Assembly: GCF_006443095.1 (NCBI RefSeq) | Contig: NZ_VFWZ01000009.1 | Span: 254,990 to 318,989, forward strand | Length of the DNA stretch: 64,000 nt | Source: Aquimarina algicola | GTDB lineage: Bacteria > Bacteroidota > Bacteroidia > Flavobacteriales > Flavobacteriaceae | Reading direction: 5' to 3' | Shown: piece by piece, positions 39,147 through 47,884 of the stretch | Layout of the letters: each line of letters begins with the position of its first letter | Position numbering within the stretch: the stretch's first letter is position 1 | Made by a program: the position numbers and the translations under genes | The notes under the pieces: model-generated | Databases searched by the model: none | Seen by the model: the letters and a program-made list of their open reading frames with translations, nothing else | What the model was told of the DNA's origin: nothing

Positions 39147-39156
39147 TACATACATA

Positions 39157-39729
39157 TTATGATTGATTTAGACCAGAGGTGATTTGATATTGATTGTCGA
39201 TGTATTGTATGGTCACAATGTGTCCATATTGTAACTCTATGGCAAAAGAGTCTTTTAAATCTATTTTTTGAATATATGCCATGATAGCTCGCATCCATCC
39301 CGCATGCGTAACAACAACAATCTTTTCTGAAGTTGTAGTATACTGATTAATAGTTGAAAAAAAATCAATAGCCCTTTGTTGAAGCATAAGATAAGATTCC
39401 CCTTCTGGAACTTTGATATTTACAAAATCATTCATCCAGGGCTTTAATTCTTTTTCATTAATATCATCCCAAGGACACAGTTCCCATTTTCCAAAATCTA
39501 ATTCTTTTAACCGATCATCAAAAACAACTTCTTTTTTAAAAGTTTCTGCAAGGCGCTTGCATCTTATTAGAGGACTACTATATACTTTAGAAATTTCTTG
39601 TACAGCGAGTTGTTGATGTATATGATCTGCTTCTGTTGCAAAAGAGGCAGTTACCTCCAGATCACTCTGTCCATAGCAAATCCCTTTTTGCACATTAGGA
39701 GTAGTATGTCGGATTAGATATATTTCCAT
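39157..39729 (-). CDS. cobC: Alpha-ribazole phosphatase-type histidine phosphatase
   Basis: 190 residues. Histidine-phosphatase fold with the catalytic RHT at residues 7-9 (LIRHTTPNV), SSPLIRCKRLAETF, and the second His in VVTHAGWMRA. Its start overlaps cobS by 16 bp, typical of translational coupling. In cobalamin assembly it removes the phosphate from alpha-ribazole phosphate for CobS. The RHG usual in the family reads RHT here. Confidence 0.86.
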   Translation of the reverse strand: MEIYLIRHTTPNVQKGICYGQSDLEVTASFATEADHIHQQLAVQEISKVYSSPLIRCKRLAETFKKEVVFDDRLKELDFGKWELCPWDDINEKELKPWMNDFVNIKVPEGESYLMLQQRAIDFFSTINQYTTTSEKIVVVTHAGWMRAIMAYIQKIDLKDSFAIELQYGHIVTIQYIDNQYQITSGLNQS

Positions 39730-40475
39730 AATACTAGTATTGAAAGATAAAAAATAACCTCGCTAAGTTGTTGTACAGCACCGGCACAGTCGCCAGTTTG
39801 TCCGCCAATCCATTTTTTAAATTTAGCAGCAAGGAACATTTTTGAGATATACATAGGGATAAGAGCAGCAAAAAACCACGGATTCATGAAAAATACTAAT
39901 GGGATGATTCCAAAAACAGCACTCATAATGAGCATTGACGTACTCATACTTTTTGCAGCAGGTTTAGCCTTACTGTTGTCAGTATCTCTTACATATGGAT
40001 GTGTATAAATAAGCGTAGTAGCAATAAATCGGCTTGTACTATGACCTGCGATCATGATAAGTGGTAGGTATGCAGGAGATATCGAGCTTAATGCAGTAAA
40101 TTTTGTGGCAAGAACCAAAAGAATCCCAACAGTACCATAAGTGCCTAAACGAGAATCCTTCATGATTAAAAGAATTTTTTCTTTGGTCCATCCACCGCCG
40201 AAACCATCACAAACATCTGCAAAACCATCTTCATGAAAAGCCCCCGTCGTATAGATTGTAGCACTCATTGACAACAATATTGCAATTTCTATCGGAAAAA
40301 GAAATGATAATCCATAAAAAACACCGGCTCCTATGCTACCAACAATAATTCCTACCAAAGGAAAATATTTGGCACTCAATCTTAAATACTCAGGATCATG
40401 ATTTACCCATTTTGGGCAAGGAATACGTGTAAAAAACATGAGTGCCGTAAAAAAAATATGGATTTCTTTTTTCAT
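39714..40475 (-). CDS. cobS: Adenosylcobinamide-GDP ribazoletransferase
   Basis: 253 residues with about six membrane helices. Family motifs: FTRIPCPKW near the start, GAFHEDGFADVCDGFGGGWTKEKIL (substrate-binding acidic cluster), and the late GGQTGDCAGAVQQLSE. It joins adenosylcobinamide-GDP with alpha-ribazole in the last step of the nucleotide-loop pathway. It overlaps cobC. Confidence 0.95.
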   Translation of the reverse strand: MKKEIHIFFTALMFFTRIPCPKWVNHDPEYLRLSAKYFPLVGIIVGSIGAGVFYGLSFLFPIEIAILLSMSATIYTTGAFHEDGFADVCDGFGGGWTKEKILLIMKDSRLGTYGTVGILLVLATKFTALSSISPAYLPLIMIAGHSTSRFIATTLIYTHPYVRDTDNSKAKPAAKSMSTSMLIMSAVFGIIPLVFFMNPWFFAALIPMYISKMFLAAKFKKWIGGQTGDCAGAVQQLSEVIFYLSILVLWKYI

Positions 40476-40509
40476 CTAGTATGAGATCATTTTTAGTACG
40501 ATATATGTA

Positions 40510-40824
40510 TTAAGATATTAACCATGATAAGTAGTATTCACAAAGAGGAAGAAAAGAAGTCATCATTACGATTATAGATAAAACAATACCGATAATTGCC
40601 ACTTTTTGCTTTTGGCGTATTGCCATAAGGCCCACATAAAACCCAACTAAACCTATACACATGGCGGTAATTTTATAAACATTACCAAATGCAGAAAATA
40701 TCGAGGTATCAATTTCTGGAGTTTCTGATACTGCGGCATATATCTCACAAGTACGTCTATTGAACCAATATATAAAATAGAGCCCGATACTTGATATTAT
40801 GATAGATAAAATGCTTTTTTTCAT
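40510..40824 (-). CDS. Small membrane protein, unknown
   Basis: 104 residues, three predicted membrane helices (residues 4-20, about 50-68, about 75-95). One short loop holds NRRTCEIYAAVSETPEID. No family recognised. It lies 34 bp from cobS in the same direction inside the cob series, so it may be co-transcribed, but a role in cobalamin metabolism is not supported. Confidence 0.6.
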   Translation of the reverse strand: MKKSILSIIISSIGLYFIYWFNRRTCEIYAAVSETPEIDTSIFSAFGNVYKITAMCIGLVGFYVGLMAIRQKQKVAIIGIVLSIIVMMTSFLPLCEYYLSWLIS

Positions 40825-40856
40825 AGTGTATTATATGTTTTAGATTATAATTTTTG

Positions 40857-41585
40857 TTAAATCATAACCTGATTTTTATGATACTCTAGCCAATTTAGAG
40901 GTTCACTTAGTCTATGTTTATTAAACTCCAAATGTATCACTCTTCTTCTTTTATTGTTCATGGTTCTATTTGATGCATGTAGAATTAAAGGTTTCATCAA
41001 CATTACTCCACCTTTTTCCACTTCACATACAAATTCATTTTTGGTGTCCCAATGTTCAGAATCAATGCGAATAATTCCTTGCAAATGAGATTTTGGGATT
41101 ACTTTTAAAGCCCCGTTATTTTTATCTGTTTTATCTAAATGAATTCGAATTGTGATTGTGTCTTGCAATATTTTGACCGGTGGTTGAACTCCATATTGCC
41201 CTTTTTTAAAAGTCCAATTTGAATAGTGTTCTACATCAGCTTTTTGGTCTACCGAAATGCTCAAATCTTGATGATAAGGAACAAACCAGTTAGATCCGTT
41301 TGGTTTATCAAAATAAATAGCTTTTGTCAAAAAATACTCAGATTCAGAAAGGTCAGAAATTAACTCAGTTAAACTTTTATTGAACAATAGATCAGTTAAT
41401 TTAGGGATATTTTTGAGCAGTTGTCTAATGGCAAACAAATCTTTTGTTTTCATAAATGAATTTCCACTTTGTTCATCCTCTTCTATACAAGCTAATATAT
41501 TATTGATTTCATTATCTGTATATAAATCTGTCAGGATAGAATACCCATTTTCTTCAAGTTCTATTTTATTGCTTATAAATTTCAT
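40857..41585 (-). CDS. Phytanoyl-CoA dioxygenase (PhyH)-family oxygenase
   Basis: 242 residues. Double-stranded beta-helix Fe(II)/2-oxoglutarate oxygenase with the metal-binding HQD (PYHQDLSIS), distal His in HASNRT and the 2-oxoglutarate Arg in RRRVIHLEF. The family hydroxylates diverse small molecules; no substrate is suggested. It lies between cobT and the small membrane protein on the same strand, an unusual place inside a cobalamin gene series. Confidence 0.87.
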   Translation of the reverse strand: MKFISNKIELEENGYSILTDLYTDNEINNILACIEEDEQSGNSFMKTKDLFAIRQLLKNIPKLTDLLFNKSLTELISDLSESEYFLTKAIYFDKPNGSNWFVPYHQDLSISVDQKADVEHYSNWTFKKGQYGVQPPVKILQDTITIRIHLDKTDKNNGALKVIPKSHLQGIIRIDSEHWDTKNEFVCEVEKGGVMLMKPLILHASNRTMNNKRRRVIHLEFNKHRLSEPLNWLEYHKNQVMI

Positions 41586-41618
41586 ATTTATTTATAAATA
41601 ATTAATGATAGTATAGAC

Positions 41619-42656
41619 TTATTCATTTGTAGAAACTCCTGCACTTTCAAAACTGGCCATGGTATTCAAAAAATCAACTGCCGATACCAGTAATGGATAA
41701 GCAATTGCAGCACCGGTACCTTCACCAAGCCTTAATCCCATATCGAGTAATGGCTTTTTTCTTAAAAAATGAAGTATTTTTTGATGCCCTTGTTCCCCTG
41801 ATGTATGTGCAAAAATACAATAGTCTATAGTGTTGGGAGCTATAGCTTGTGCAGCAAGTAATGCAGCGGTAACGATAAAACCATCTATTACTATTGTCAT
41901 TTTGAGTTCTGCCGCTTTAAGAATGGCTCCTGTGATCATTGCAATCTCAAACCCTCCAAAGGTCGCCAATGCTTCTATTGGGGATGAAACGGTATATTTT
42001 GCATACACATCAGCCAAAATATGTTGTTTGGTTTTGATGGCTTGTGTATCTAACCCTGTTCCTGCACCAACACATTCTTTGATAGGAGTACCAGTAAAAT
42101 ATGCCATTAATAATGAAGCCGAAGAGGTGTTGCCTATACCCATTTCGCCAAAACCAATACTATTACACCCTCTATGATACGTTGTTGTAACCAGATCTGC
42201 GCCCTTTTGTATTGCAGTTGTACATTGCTTATGTGTCATGGCAGGTGCTTCTTGATAGTTTTGTGTTCCAAATGCAATTTTTGCATTGATTAGACCTTTT
42301 ATATTGTCAAAATCATGATGTACTCCTGCATCTACGATTTTTAAGGCGATATTATTTTGTTTACAAAATACATTGATCGCAGCGCCTTCATTGAGAAAAT
42401 TATAGACCATTTGAGCTGTTACCTCCTGTGGATATGGATTTACTTCTCCTTTTTTGGCAATACCATGATCTCCTGCAAAAACAATAATCGTGGGGTTTTT
42501 TAGTACAGGTTCTTCAGTGTTTTGAATCATACCTATCTGTAATGCTATTTCTTCTAAAGTTCCTAGTGCCCCAATGGGTTTTGTTTTATGGTTGATTTTA
42601 TGTGTTAATTTTTCTTTTAGCTCTGTATTAGAAATAGGGTGTATATTAAAATTCAT
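41619..42656 (-). CDS. cobT: Nicotinate-nucleotide-dimethylbenzimidazole phosphoribosyltransferase
   Basis: 345 residues, full length. Motifs: KTKPIGALGTLEEIA near residue 25, VFAGDHGIAKKGEVNPYPQEVT, GEMGIGNTSSASLL, GAGTGLD, and LRLGEGTGAA with the catalytic Glu near residue 317. It makes alpha-ribazole 5'-phosphate from the lower-ligand base and nicotinate mononucleotide. It is the first gene of the series after the inserted accessory genes. Confidence 0.95.
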   Translation of the reverse strand: MNFNIHPISNTELKEKLTHKINHKTKPIGALGTLEEIALQIGMIQNTEEPVLKNPTIIVFAGDHGIAKKGEVNPYPQEVTAQMVYNFLNEGAAINVFCKQNNIALKIVDAGVHHDFDNIKGLINAKIAFGTQNYQEAPAMTHKQCTTAIQKGADLVTTTYHRGCNSIGFGEMGIGNTSSASLLMAYFTGTPIKECVGAGTGLDTQAIKTKQHILADVYAKYTVSSPIEALATFGGFEIAMITGAILKAAELKMTIVIDGFIVTAALLAAQAIAPNTIDYCIFAHTSGEQGHQKILHFLRKKPLLDMGLRLGEGTGAAIAYPLLVSAVDFLNTMASFESAGVSTNE

Positions 42657-42985
42657 TAGGAGTATAATTTGATCTCTGTTTTTATTGAATATTTATACAA
42701 ATAATAATGGTATACGTGTATTCTTAACAAATGTATATGAATTTATCGAAGTGTATTGTACTTTTTTATAATTGTTGAATTACAGGTCTGAAGTATAAAA
42801 ACAATTAATTATTACAGTTATTTTGGATTTATTTATATTCGGGTCAAAGATATATGGGTACTTATTCTTACATAATGATTAACATTAATTTGAAATACAC
42901 ATCATGCAACGATTAAAAATACTCTTATTAATATTGGTAGTATTATTTTCAAATAAATAATTTAATGGTATGAGGTTTTGATCAA
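42657..42985 (+). other. Intergenic region with a short signal-peptide-like remnant
   Basis: At 42904-42960 a short frame encodes MQRLKILLLILVVLFSNK, a bare signal-peptide-like sequence followed by two stops. It looks like the remains of an exported protein. Directly behind it (42961-42985) is a sequence resembling the second half of the island repeat. Nothing else was found in the gap. Confidence 0.35.
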
Positions 42986-43801
42986 ATGAAAAAAGTATTA
43001 AAAATAGTATGTATCGTAATGATTTCTATAACTTTACTAGTAGTGTTGTTAGGAGCATTAGTGATGTATTTCAAAAATCAGCATAAAAAAGAATTACATG
43101 ATAAAATGTTAGAAAGGCTAGAAGAATGCAAGTTAATTACACATGTAAAAGAGCAACCAGAGATTGATATTTTTAACTTTCAGGACGCTGAATTAAAAGA
43201 AATAAGATTTGAAATACTTAGAAATAATAGATCTATAGAAGACACCATTATTTATGGAACTAAAAATGAAGAACATATAACATCAATAGCTATTCCTTTC
43301 AAAACATTTTTAAGGTCAGACACAATTTTATTAACGATAGATAACAAATTACAATACTATATTTCTAATTTTAATTATAGTGTAACTGAGTTATATGGTA
43401 TGTTTGGCCCTGTTACAATTTCTGATTGTTTTCTTGTTGAATCATATACGATCAACGATAATCAAGATACCAAAGGCATAAGTAAATTTTATGGGATATT
43501 AGAGAGTGAAAAAAATATCTCTGTTCAAAGAATTTCAAATAGAAATCATAATTATAAGGACATTGTCGAAAAGTTTGCTATAAACGAAAAACAAACTGAT
43601 AGTATCGGTAGAATGTTAAGTGGTAAATATAAGAGGGGAGGATCCGGAATTAATTTTGGAATAGAAATAAATCAAAATAATAGTTATTATTTAAGAGGGA
43701 TTTTTAATGAGAATAAAGAAATTGAAATCGTAAAGATCAATACTGAAAGTGGAGAATTTACAAAAGCAATTAAAAATTACCCTATCGACAATGAATACTA
43801 A
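42986..43801 (+). CDS. Membrane-anchored protein, unknown
   Basis: 271 residues. An N-terminal membrane helix (residues 5-27) followed by a basic stretch (KNQHKKELHDK) and an extracytoplasmic domain with no recognised family. A beta-rich middle part (YYISNFNYSVTELYGMFGPV) and KYKRGGSGINFGIEI near residue 213. It is the only plus-strand gene of the accessory stretch and begins it. Confidence 0.6.
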   Translation: MKKVLKIVCIVMISITLLVVLLGALVMYFKNQHKKELHDKMLERLEECKLITHVKEQPEIDIFNFQDAELKEIRFEILRNNRSIEDTIIYGTKNEEHITSIAIPFKTFLRSDTILLTIDNKLQYYISNFNYSVTELYGMFGPVTISDCFLVESYTINDNQDTKGISKFYGILESEKNISVQRISNRNHNYKDIVEKFAINEKQTDSIGRMLSGKYKRGGSGINFGIEINQNNSYYLRGIFNENKEIEIVKINTESGEFTKAIKNYPIDNEY

Positions 43802-43875
43802 GCACTTTACAGAAAAAGTAAATATAAAAAGAAGAGATCATAAATAACGGTTATATAATTTGGGTGATAACAACA

Positions 43876-44532
43876 TTACAAGTGAATCTTATGCTTGTAT
43901 TTGGGAGTAGTAATTTGCATATGTTGATCTTCTCTATTTTGCAAAATGATACGAATTTTTTTTTTGTAGTAGAATGTTTCATTTTCTCTTTTGTAGATCT
44001 CTTGCTCTTGATTTTCGCAATTTTCATACTCTTTTTTGACTATGATTTTGCCAATAGATAAGTTATAATCAACTTCTTTCCAATATTCACATATTTTTCC
44101 TGAGAGACTTCTATACCCAATAAGGTAGAATTCGTCGTCTTGATAACGATACTTATCTGTATGTGCCCATTTCCAACTGCTTCCTCCACTTTGGCTTATG
44201 TGTAATACACCATCTTTGATATGAATATCTTCAAAAGGGTCACCCATTGGTCCCCCTTCTAGGCTACCATATAATGCCTGAGTAGATTTTTTCCAAAGTT
44301 TCCACTGTTGATCAATATTTTTATAAATGATAAGTTCTCGGGGAATATTTTCATGTATCTCAGTTTGTTCTTTAGTATTGTAAGCAACCACCAATTCTTG
44401 GTTATCATCATTATCTAGATCTCCTAATACAGAAACCATGATAGCGTAATGCTGTGGAACAGGAACTTCCTGTGCATATCCTAATGAAATGCTACATAAA
44501 AATGATGATATTAATATAGTAATTAACTTCAT
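43876..44532 (-). CDS. Secreted protein with FG-GAP-like calcium loop
   Basis: 218 residues with a signal peptide (cleavage near GYA-QEV). One FG-GAP/VCBS-like loop, VLGDLDNDDNQELVVAYN, with the DxDxDxxxE spacing of a calcium-binding strand. The rest is unrecognised (IHIKDGVLHISQSGGSSWKWAH). Probably periplasmic or secreted. It stands alone in the island. Confidence 0.6.
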   Translation of the reverse strand: MKLITILISSFLCSISLGYAQEVPVPQHYAIMVSVLGDLDNDDNQELVVAYNTKEQTEIHENIPRELIIYKNIDQQWKLWKKSTQALYGSLEGGPMGDPFEDIHIKDGVLHISQSGGSSWKWAHTDKYRYQDDEFYLIGYRSLSGKICEYWKEVDYNLSIGKIIVKKEYENCENQEQEIYKRENETFYYKKKIRIILQNREDQHMQITTPKYKHKIHL

Positions 44533-44592
44533 AAATTAAAAAGGTAACCGAAACATTTCAAAATTACTATAAAACTATATAGCAATAATTTG

Positions 44593-44880
44593 TTACGTTT
44601 TTGATTTCATATACTCATCAAAGTTGTTTATATACTCATCAAGATTTTCATTAAGCATTTTTTTATATTCAGTAATAAAATAACTCATAGTTTCTTCTTT
44701 AGCTGCTTTCATTTCTTCACTACTAGTCCAACCACAAGCACTCACCCAAGCATTGAATCTTGCTACGCTATACATCATCGAAGCACTTACTTTTCCTTTA
44801 CTTACAGATTTTAATTGATCGTTTGATAAATAAATATGCTGATCGGCTCGATTATAAAAATCATCATCAACTTCACTCAT
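44593..44880 (-). CDS. DUF3144 family protein
   Basis: 95 residues, cytoplasmic. DDDFYNRADQHIYLSNDQ, then VSASMMYSVARFNAWVSACG, which is the DUF3144 pattern of a small helical bundle. The function is unknown. It lies 50 bp downstream of the SHOCT-domain membrane protein on the same strand. Confidence 0.75.
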   Translation of the reverse strand: MSEVDDDFYNRADQHIYLSNDQLKSVSKGKVSASMMYSVARFNAWVSACGWTSSEEMKAAKEETMSYFITEYKKMLNENLDEYINNFDEYMKSKT

Positions 44881-44930
44881 ATTTCTTTCTTTATATTTTT
44901 TAAGGAGTTAAATTCATCAGCTTAAAACTT

Positions 44931-45311
44931 TTATAACAATTGTCTTTTTTGCTGTTCAAACTCTTCTTGCGTAATACTACCACTATCTCTTAAATCTTTT
45001 AGCTTTGTGAGCTTATCTATGGTATCGTCTTGTTTTTGTTGTTGTACAACAATTCTTTGTGCCGGTTGATCTTTTGATAAACTCCATACCAGAGATACTA
45101 CCCATCCAATTAGGCTCCATCCCAGAAAAAAGTTTAAAGCAATGATCGCAATAGTATTACTTTTACCTCTAAAAATCGCTATAATCGAAGGGATAAAGTA
45201 ACAGATAAAACCTACTACAAAAAGAATGATAACCACAATCCCAAATGGATCATCTTTGATGCTTGATTGAAATAAAAAGTGCATAAAAAGAGTAATTTTT
45301 TTAAAAAGCAT
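44931..45311 (-). CDS. Superinfection-immunity-like membrane protein with SHOCT domain
   Basis: 126 residues (an internal ATG at 45284 is also possible). Two membrane helices: FGIVVIILFVVGFICYFIPS, and IAIIALNFFLGWSLIGWVVSLVWS, the latter the T4-Imm-like superinfection-immunity motif. The C-terminus is a SHOCT domain (LTKLKDLRDSGSITQEEFEQQK). Such combinations are common small bacterial membrane proteins; a phage-defence role is only suggested by the family name. Confidence 0.75.
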   Translation of the reverse strand: MLFKKITLFMHFLFQSSIKDDPFGIVVIILFVVGFICYFIPSIIAIFRGKSNTIAIIALNFFLGWSLIGWVVSLVWSLSKDQPAQRIVVQQQKQDDTIDKLTKLKDLRDSGSITQEEFEQQKRQLL

Positions 45312-45381
45312 AGATACTTTTTGATGTTTGTATGATGATTGCTAAAGTAAAATAATTTTTTTTAATGCAAAATGATAAAAA

Positions 45382-46314
45382 TTAATGCCTATTATCACAT
45401 TTTAAGCGAATTGAAGGTTCTGATTTGGATATAAATTCTATATGAGGACAACCAAAAGAATGCCCTAAAAACCCAAAAATAGTAGCAGGCTTGTTTCTGA
45501 ACAAAGTACCGGTCCATTGGTAGGCATGAGTGTAGTTGGTTTTTTTGCCTATATTCAAAGGGTTTAAATAAGCACTTTCGTCCTCGGTATATGTTTTATC
45601 AAAAAGAATAGTATTTTTTTTAGGATCATAAATCATCAGATGCCGAGCGTAAGTTTGATCGGTTTTTGTAATATCTTGTGCATAATAATGTAAACCATTG
45701 ATAATAGATTCGTATAATGCTCCTTGATTAAAGGTTATCATAGCTTTATTGGGTAGAAATGAGGTCTTTTCTGTTTTTTTCCAAAGTATTTGTTTGATTC
45801 TTCCGGTTATAAACGGATTTTGTTTTCCAACATATACTAGGGTATTAAAAAAGTAGTCTCCAAAATTTTTTAGGGATATTTCCGGGATTTCAAAACCGAT
45901 CATATAGTCGTACTCTGATATTTCTGTATTGTCTGCATAGACACTAAGATGTGCTGCAACAGTAGTACTTTTTACTTTGCGAGTGAGTAATGTATTGGAA
46001 GATAAATTATAAATAAAAATTCTGTCGGTTTCTTCAATTTTCATTCGGTGTAAAAATTGTTTCCTATGTTTTGGTGAGAGTTGATGATAGTTATCATTTT
46101 TTGTTTTGCTCCCTCCAAGGTGTTGATCAGCAATAACTAACGAATCGGCACTCTGAGACCAAGGGTATACATCAGTGAGCGAAATAAAACCTATTTTATC
46201 GTTTTTATTTTTTTCAAAAGAATAAATATTATAAATAGAAAGACTTTGAGCTTTTACAACGTTGGTTACTACTATCAATACAAAATATAAGATTATAGAT
46301 ATTAACTTTTTCAT
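45382..46314 (-). CDS. Secreted protein of unknown function
   Basis: 310 residues, signal peptide (cleavage near VVKA-QSL). No recognised domain; the sequence alternates short hydrophobic strands with polar loops (FGDYFFNTLVYVGKQN, LNIGKKTNYTHAYQWTG). Preceded by a partial copy of the island repeat. Confidence 0.55.
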   Translation of the reverse strand: MKKLISIILYFVLIVVTNVVKAQSLSIYNIYSFEKNKNDKIGFISLTDVYPWSQSADSLVIADQHLGGSKTKNDNYHQLSPKHRKQFLHRMKIEETDRIFIYNLSSNTLLTRKVKSTTVAAHLSVYADNTEISEYDYMIGFEIPEISLKNFGDYFFNTLVYVGKQNPFITGRIKQILWKKTEKTSFLPNKAMITFNQGALYESIINGLHYYAQDITKTDQTYARHLMIYDPKKNTILFDKTYTEDESAYLNPLNIGKKTNYTHAYQWTGTLFRNKPATIFGFLGHSFGCPHIEFISKSEPSIRLKCDNRH

Positions 46315-46331
46315 GTTGTGTTTAGCTCTTT

Positions 46332-46362
46332 TATTTTAATGGTATGAGGCTTGACAAGAGAT
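46332..46362 (+). repeat. Partial copy of island repeat
   Basis: Shows the second half of the repeat (ATTTTAATGGTATGAGGCTTG, then ACAAGAG) but not the CTCGATAATCAAG half. It begins 18 bp before the 310-residue protein's start. Confidence 0.45.
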
Positions 46363-46377
46363 ATCTTACTTTAACTA

Positions 46378-46860
46378 TTATAATGAAATAGGCAGTGTAG
46401 AGTACATGCCTAAGATAATATTTTCTTCTCTAAAAAGTATTTTTATTTCTGTCATAGTGTCAGAAAAATATACCTCAGGCGGTGAAGACAGTTTCCATTT
46501 GGTTTTGTCTAATTTTAATGCTTCCCAATGTTGTAAAGGTGCTTTTTCTGATGATTTTTCTAGATTTTTTACCCATGTATCAATAGAATCTTTTTTTATC
46601 ATTAGTGCTAATGTGATCGTATAATCAGATGGGCCGGGTATTATTCCTGTTTCGTTGTCCTGATACCAAATATGATATTCGGCATCTAGAAGTCCGGAGT
46701 CTTTTTTCAGGTATTTTTTGAGGAGGTTAAATTTTTCTTCTTTGTTTTTAGTTTGATAACTAAAAATATCTATTGATTTGTTTTCTTTTTGACAACTACT
46801 TAGTAGAATAATTACTGCAAATAAGAAACCTAAATACCCAACATTCTTTGTTTTCATCAT
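46378..46860 (-). CDS. Lipoprotein of unknown function
   Basis: 160 residues. Lipoprotein signal ending LLSSCQKE. The mature part is short and charged with no recognised family. A full copy of the island repeat lies 19 bp upstream of its start. Confidence 0.6.
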   Translation of the reverse strand: MMKTKNVGYLGFLFAVIILLSSCQKENKSIDIFSYQTKNKEEKFNLLKKYLKKDSGLLDAEYHIWYQDNETGIIPGPSDYTITLALMIKKDSIDTWVKNLEKSSEKAPLQHWEALKLDKTKWKLSSPPEVYFSDTMTEIKILFREENIILGMYSTLPISL

Positions 46861-46878
46861 ATTTTAAGACATTATGTA

Positions 46879-46927
46879 CTCGATAATCAAGAATTTTAAT
46901 ACATTGAGATTTGTCCCAAAGTTATTT
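46879..46927 (+). repeat. Island repeat, copy
   Basis: Full copy beginning CTCGATAATCAAGA and ending CCCAAAGTTATTT. It overlaps the last two codons of the alpha/beta-hydrolase gene and ends 19 bp before the next start. Confidence 0.7.
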
Positions 46928-47746
46928 ACTTTCTTTGAAATGTACTTTTTGATACCCTTTTACAATTTCATCAATAACAAGTTTTTCATCATCTAGCCAT
47001 ACTTTATGTCCGCAATTTTTAGCTAAAACATATTTGTGATTTGGTAATGTACCAAAAGACTTCATGCACTCTTGCCATTTATGGATTTCATGCTGTTTTA
47101 CCATTGGTAATACTTTTTCTGCGGCAATGAGCGTAACGGGCAACTCTTTTGGCAGATCAATAGTACTCATGTAATCAGCAATTTCTTCTAATTGTAAAAG
47201 TACATAATACAATCCTATTTTATGTTTTTTTATCAATGCCCAGTTTTCTTGCGAAATATGATCTACAAAATCTTTTGACCACTCCTTTGTCGTAAAACAA
47301 GATAGGGCAGGATCGATATAGACACTACCTTTTACTTTATCCTTATTTCTTACTGTGAACAGTGTAGTATAAAACCCTCCAAAAGAGTGATTAACAATAA
47401 AAAGATTTTCGTAGTACCCCAATTGTTTTAGCGCAGACTCAAGGTTTTTGATTTCATCTTTATAATTGATCGTTAATGTATCTATTTCACTTTGCCCTAG
47501 ACCTGCTCTATCATAAGTGATTAATGTTGCCCCGGTAGCTTTCGATATTTGGGGTAATACATCTTTCCATACCGAACCATCATTACCATTTCCGGATTCA
47601 AATAGTATAGGAGGATTCTTCCCCTTGATAATATTAAAATGCAATCGTTGATTACCGGCTGTAATCAGCGTATCTATGGTTTGTGATTTGATATTTTGAT
47701 TGCAAAGGAATAATATACTTATAGTCAGATATAGTATGTGCTTCAT
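46922..47746 (-). CDS. Alpha/beta-hydrolase, secreted
   Basis: 274 residues with a signal peptide (cleavage near IKS-QTI). Alpha/beta-hydrolase fold with DRAGLGQS, nucleophile elbow NHSFGG (Ser121, Asn replacing the usual Gly before His), the acid region near YIDPAL and the base CGHKVWLDD. A peptidase, lipase or esterase; the substrate is unknown. A repeat copy lies 52 bp upstream. Confidence 0.82.
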   Translation of the reverse strand: MKHILYLTISILFLCNQNIKSQTIDTLITAGNQRLHFNIIKGKNPPILFESGNGNDGSVWKDVLPQISKATGATLITYDRAGLGQSEIDTLTINYKDEIKNLESALKQLGYYENLFIVNHSFGGFYTTLFTVRNKDKVKGSVYIDPALSCFTTKEWSKDFVDHISQENWALIKKHKIGLYYVLLQLEEIADYMSTIDLPKELPVTLIAAEKVLPMVKQHEIHKWQECMKSFGTLPNHKYVLAKNCGHKVWLDDEKLVIDEIVKGYQKVHFKESK

Positions 47747-47797
47747 GATATTAGCTTATTAAGTTATTATCATGACGATTAGAACAGTATATTGTTA

Positions 47798-47846
47798 CTC
47801 GATAATCAAGATTTTAATGCTTTTAGGGTTGTCTCAAAATTATTTT
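47798..47846 (+). repeat. Island repeat, copy
   Basis: Full copy, CTCGATAATCAAGATTTTAA then TGC, GGGTTGTCTCAAA and TTATTTT. It begins 52 bp upstream of the hydrolase start. Confidence 0.7.
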
Positions 47847-47884
47847 TTAACCGATGATGACTTGTAAATTTGTCTTTAGGTACT

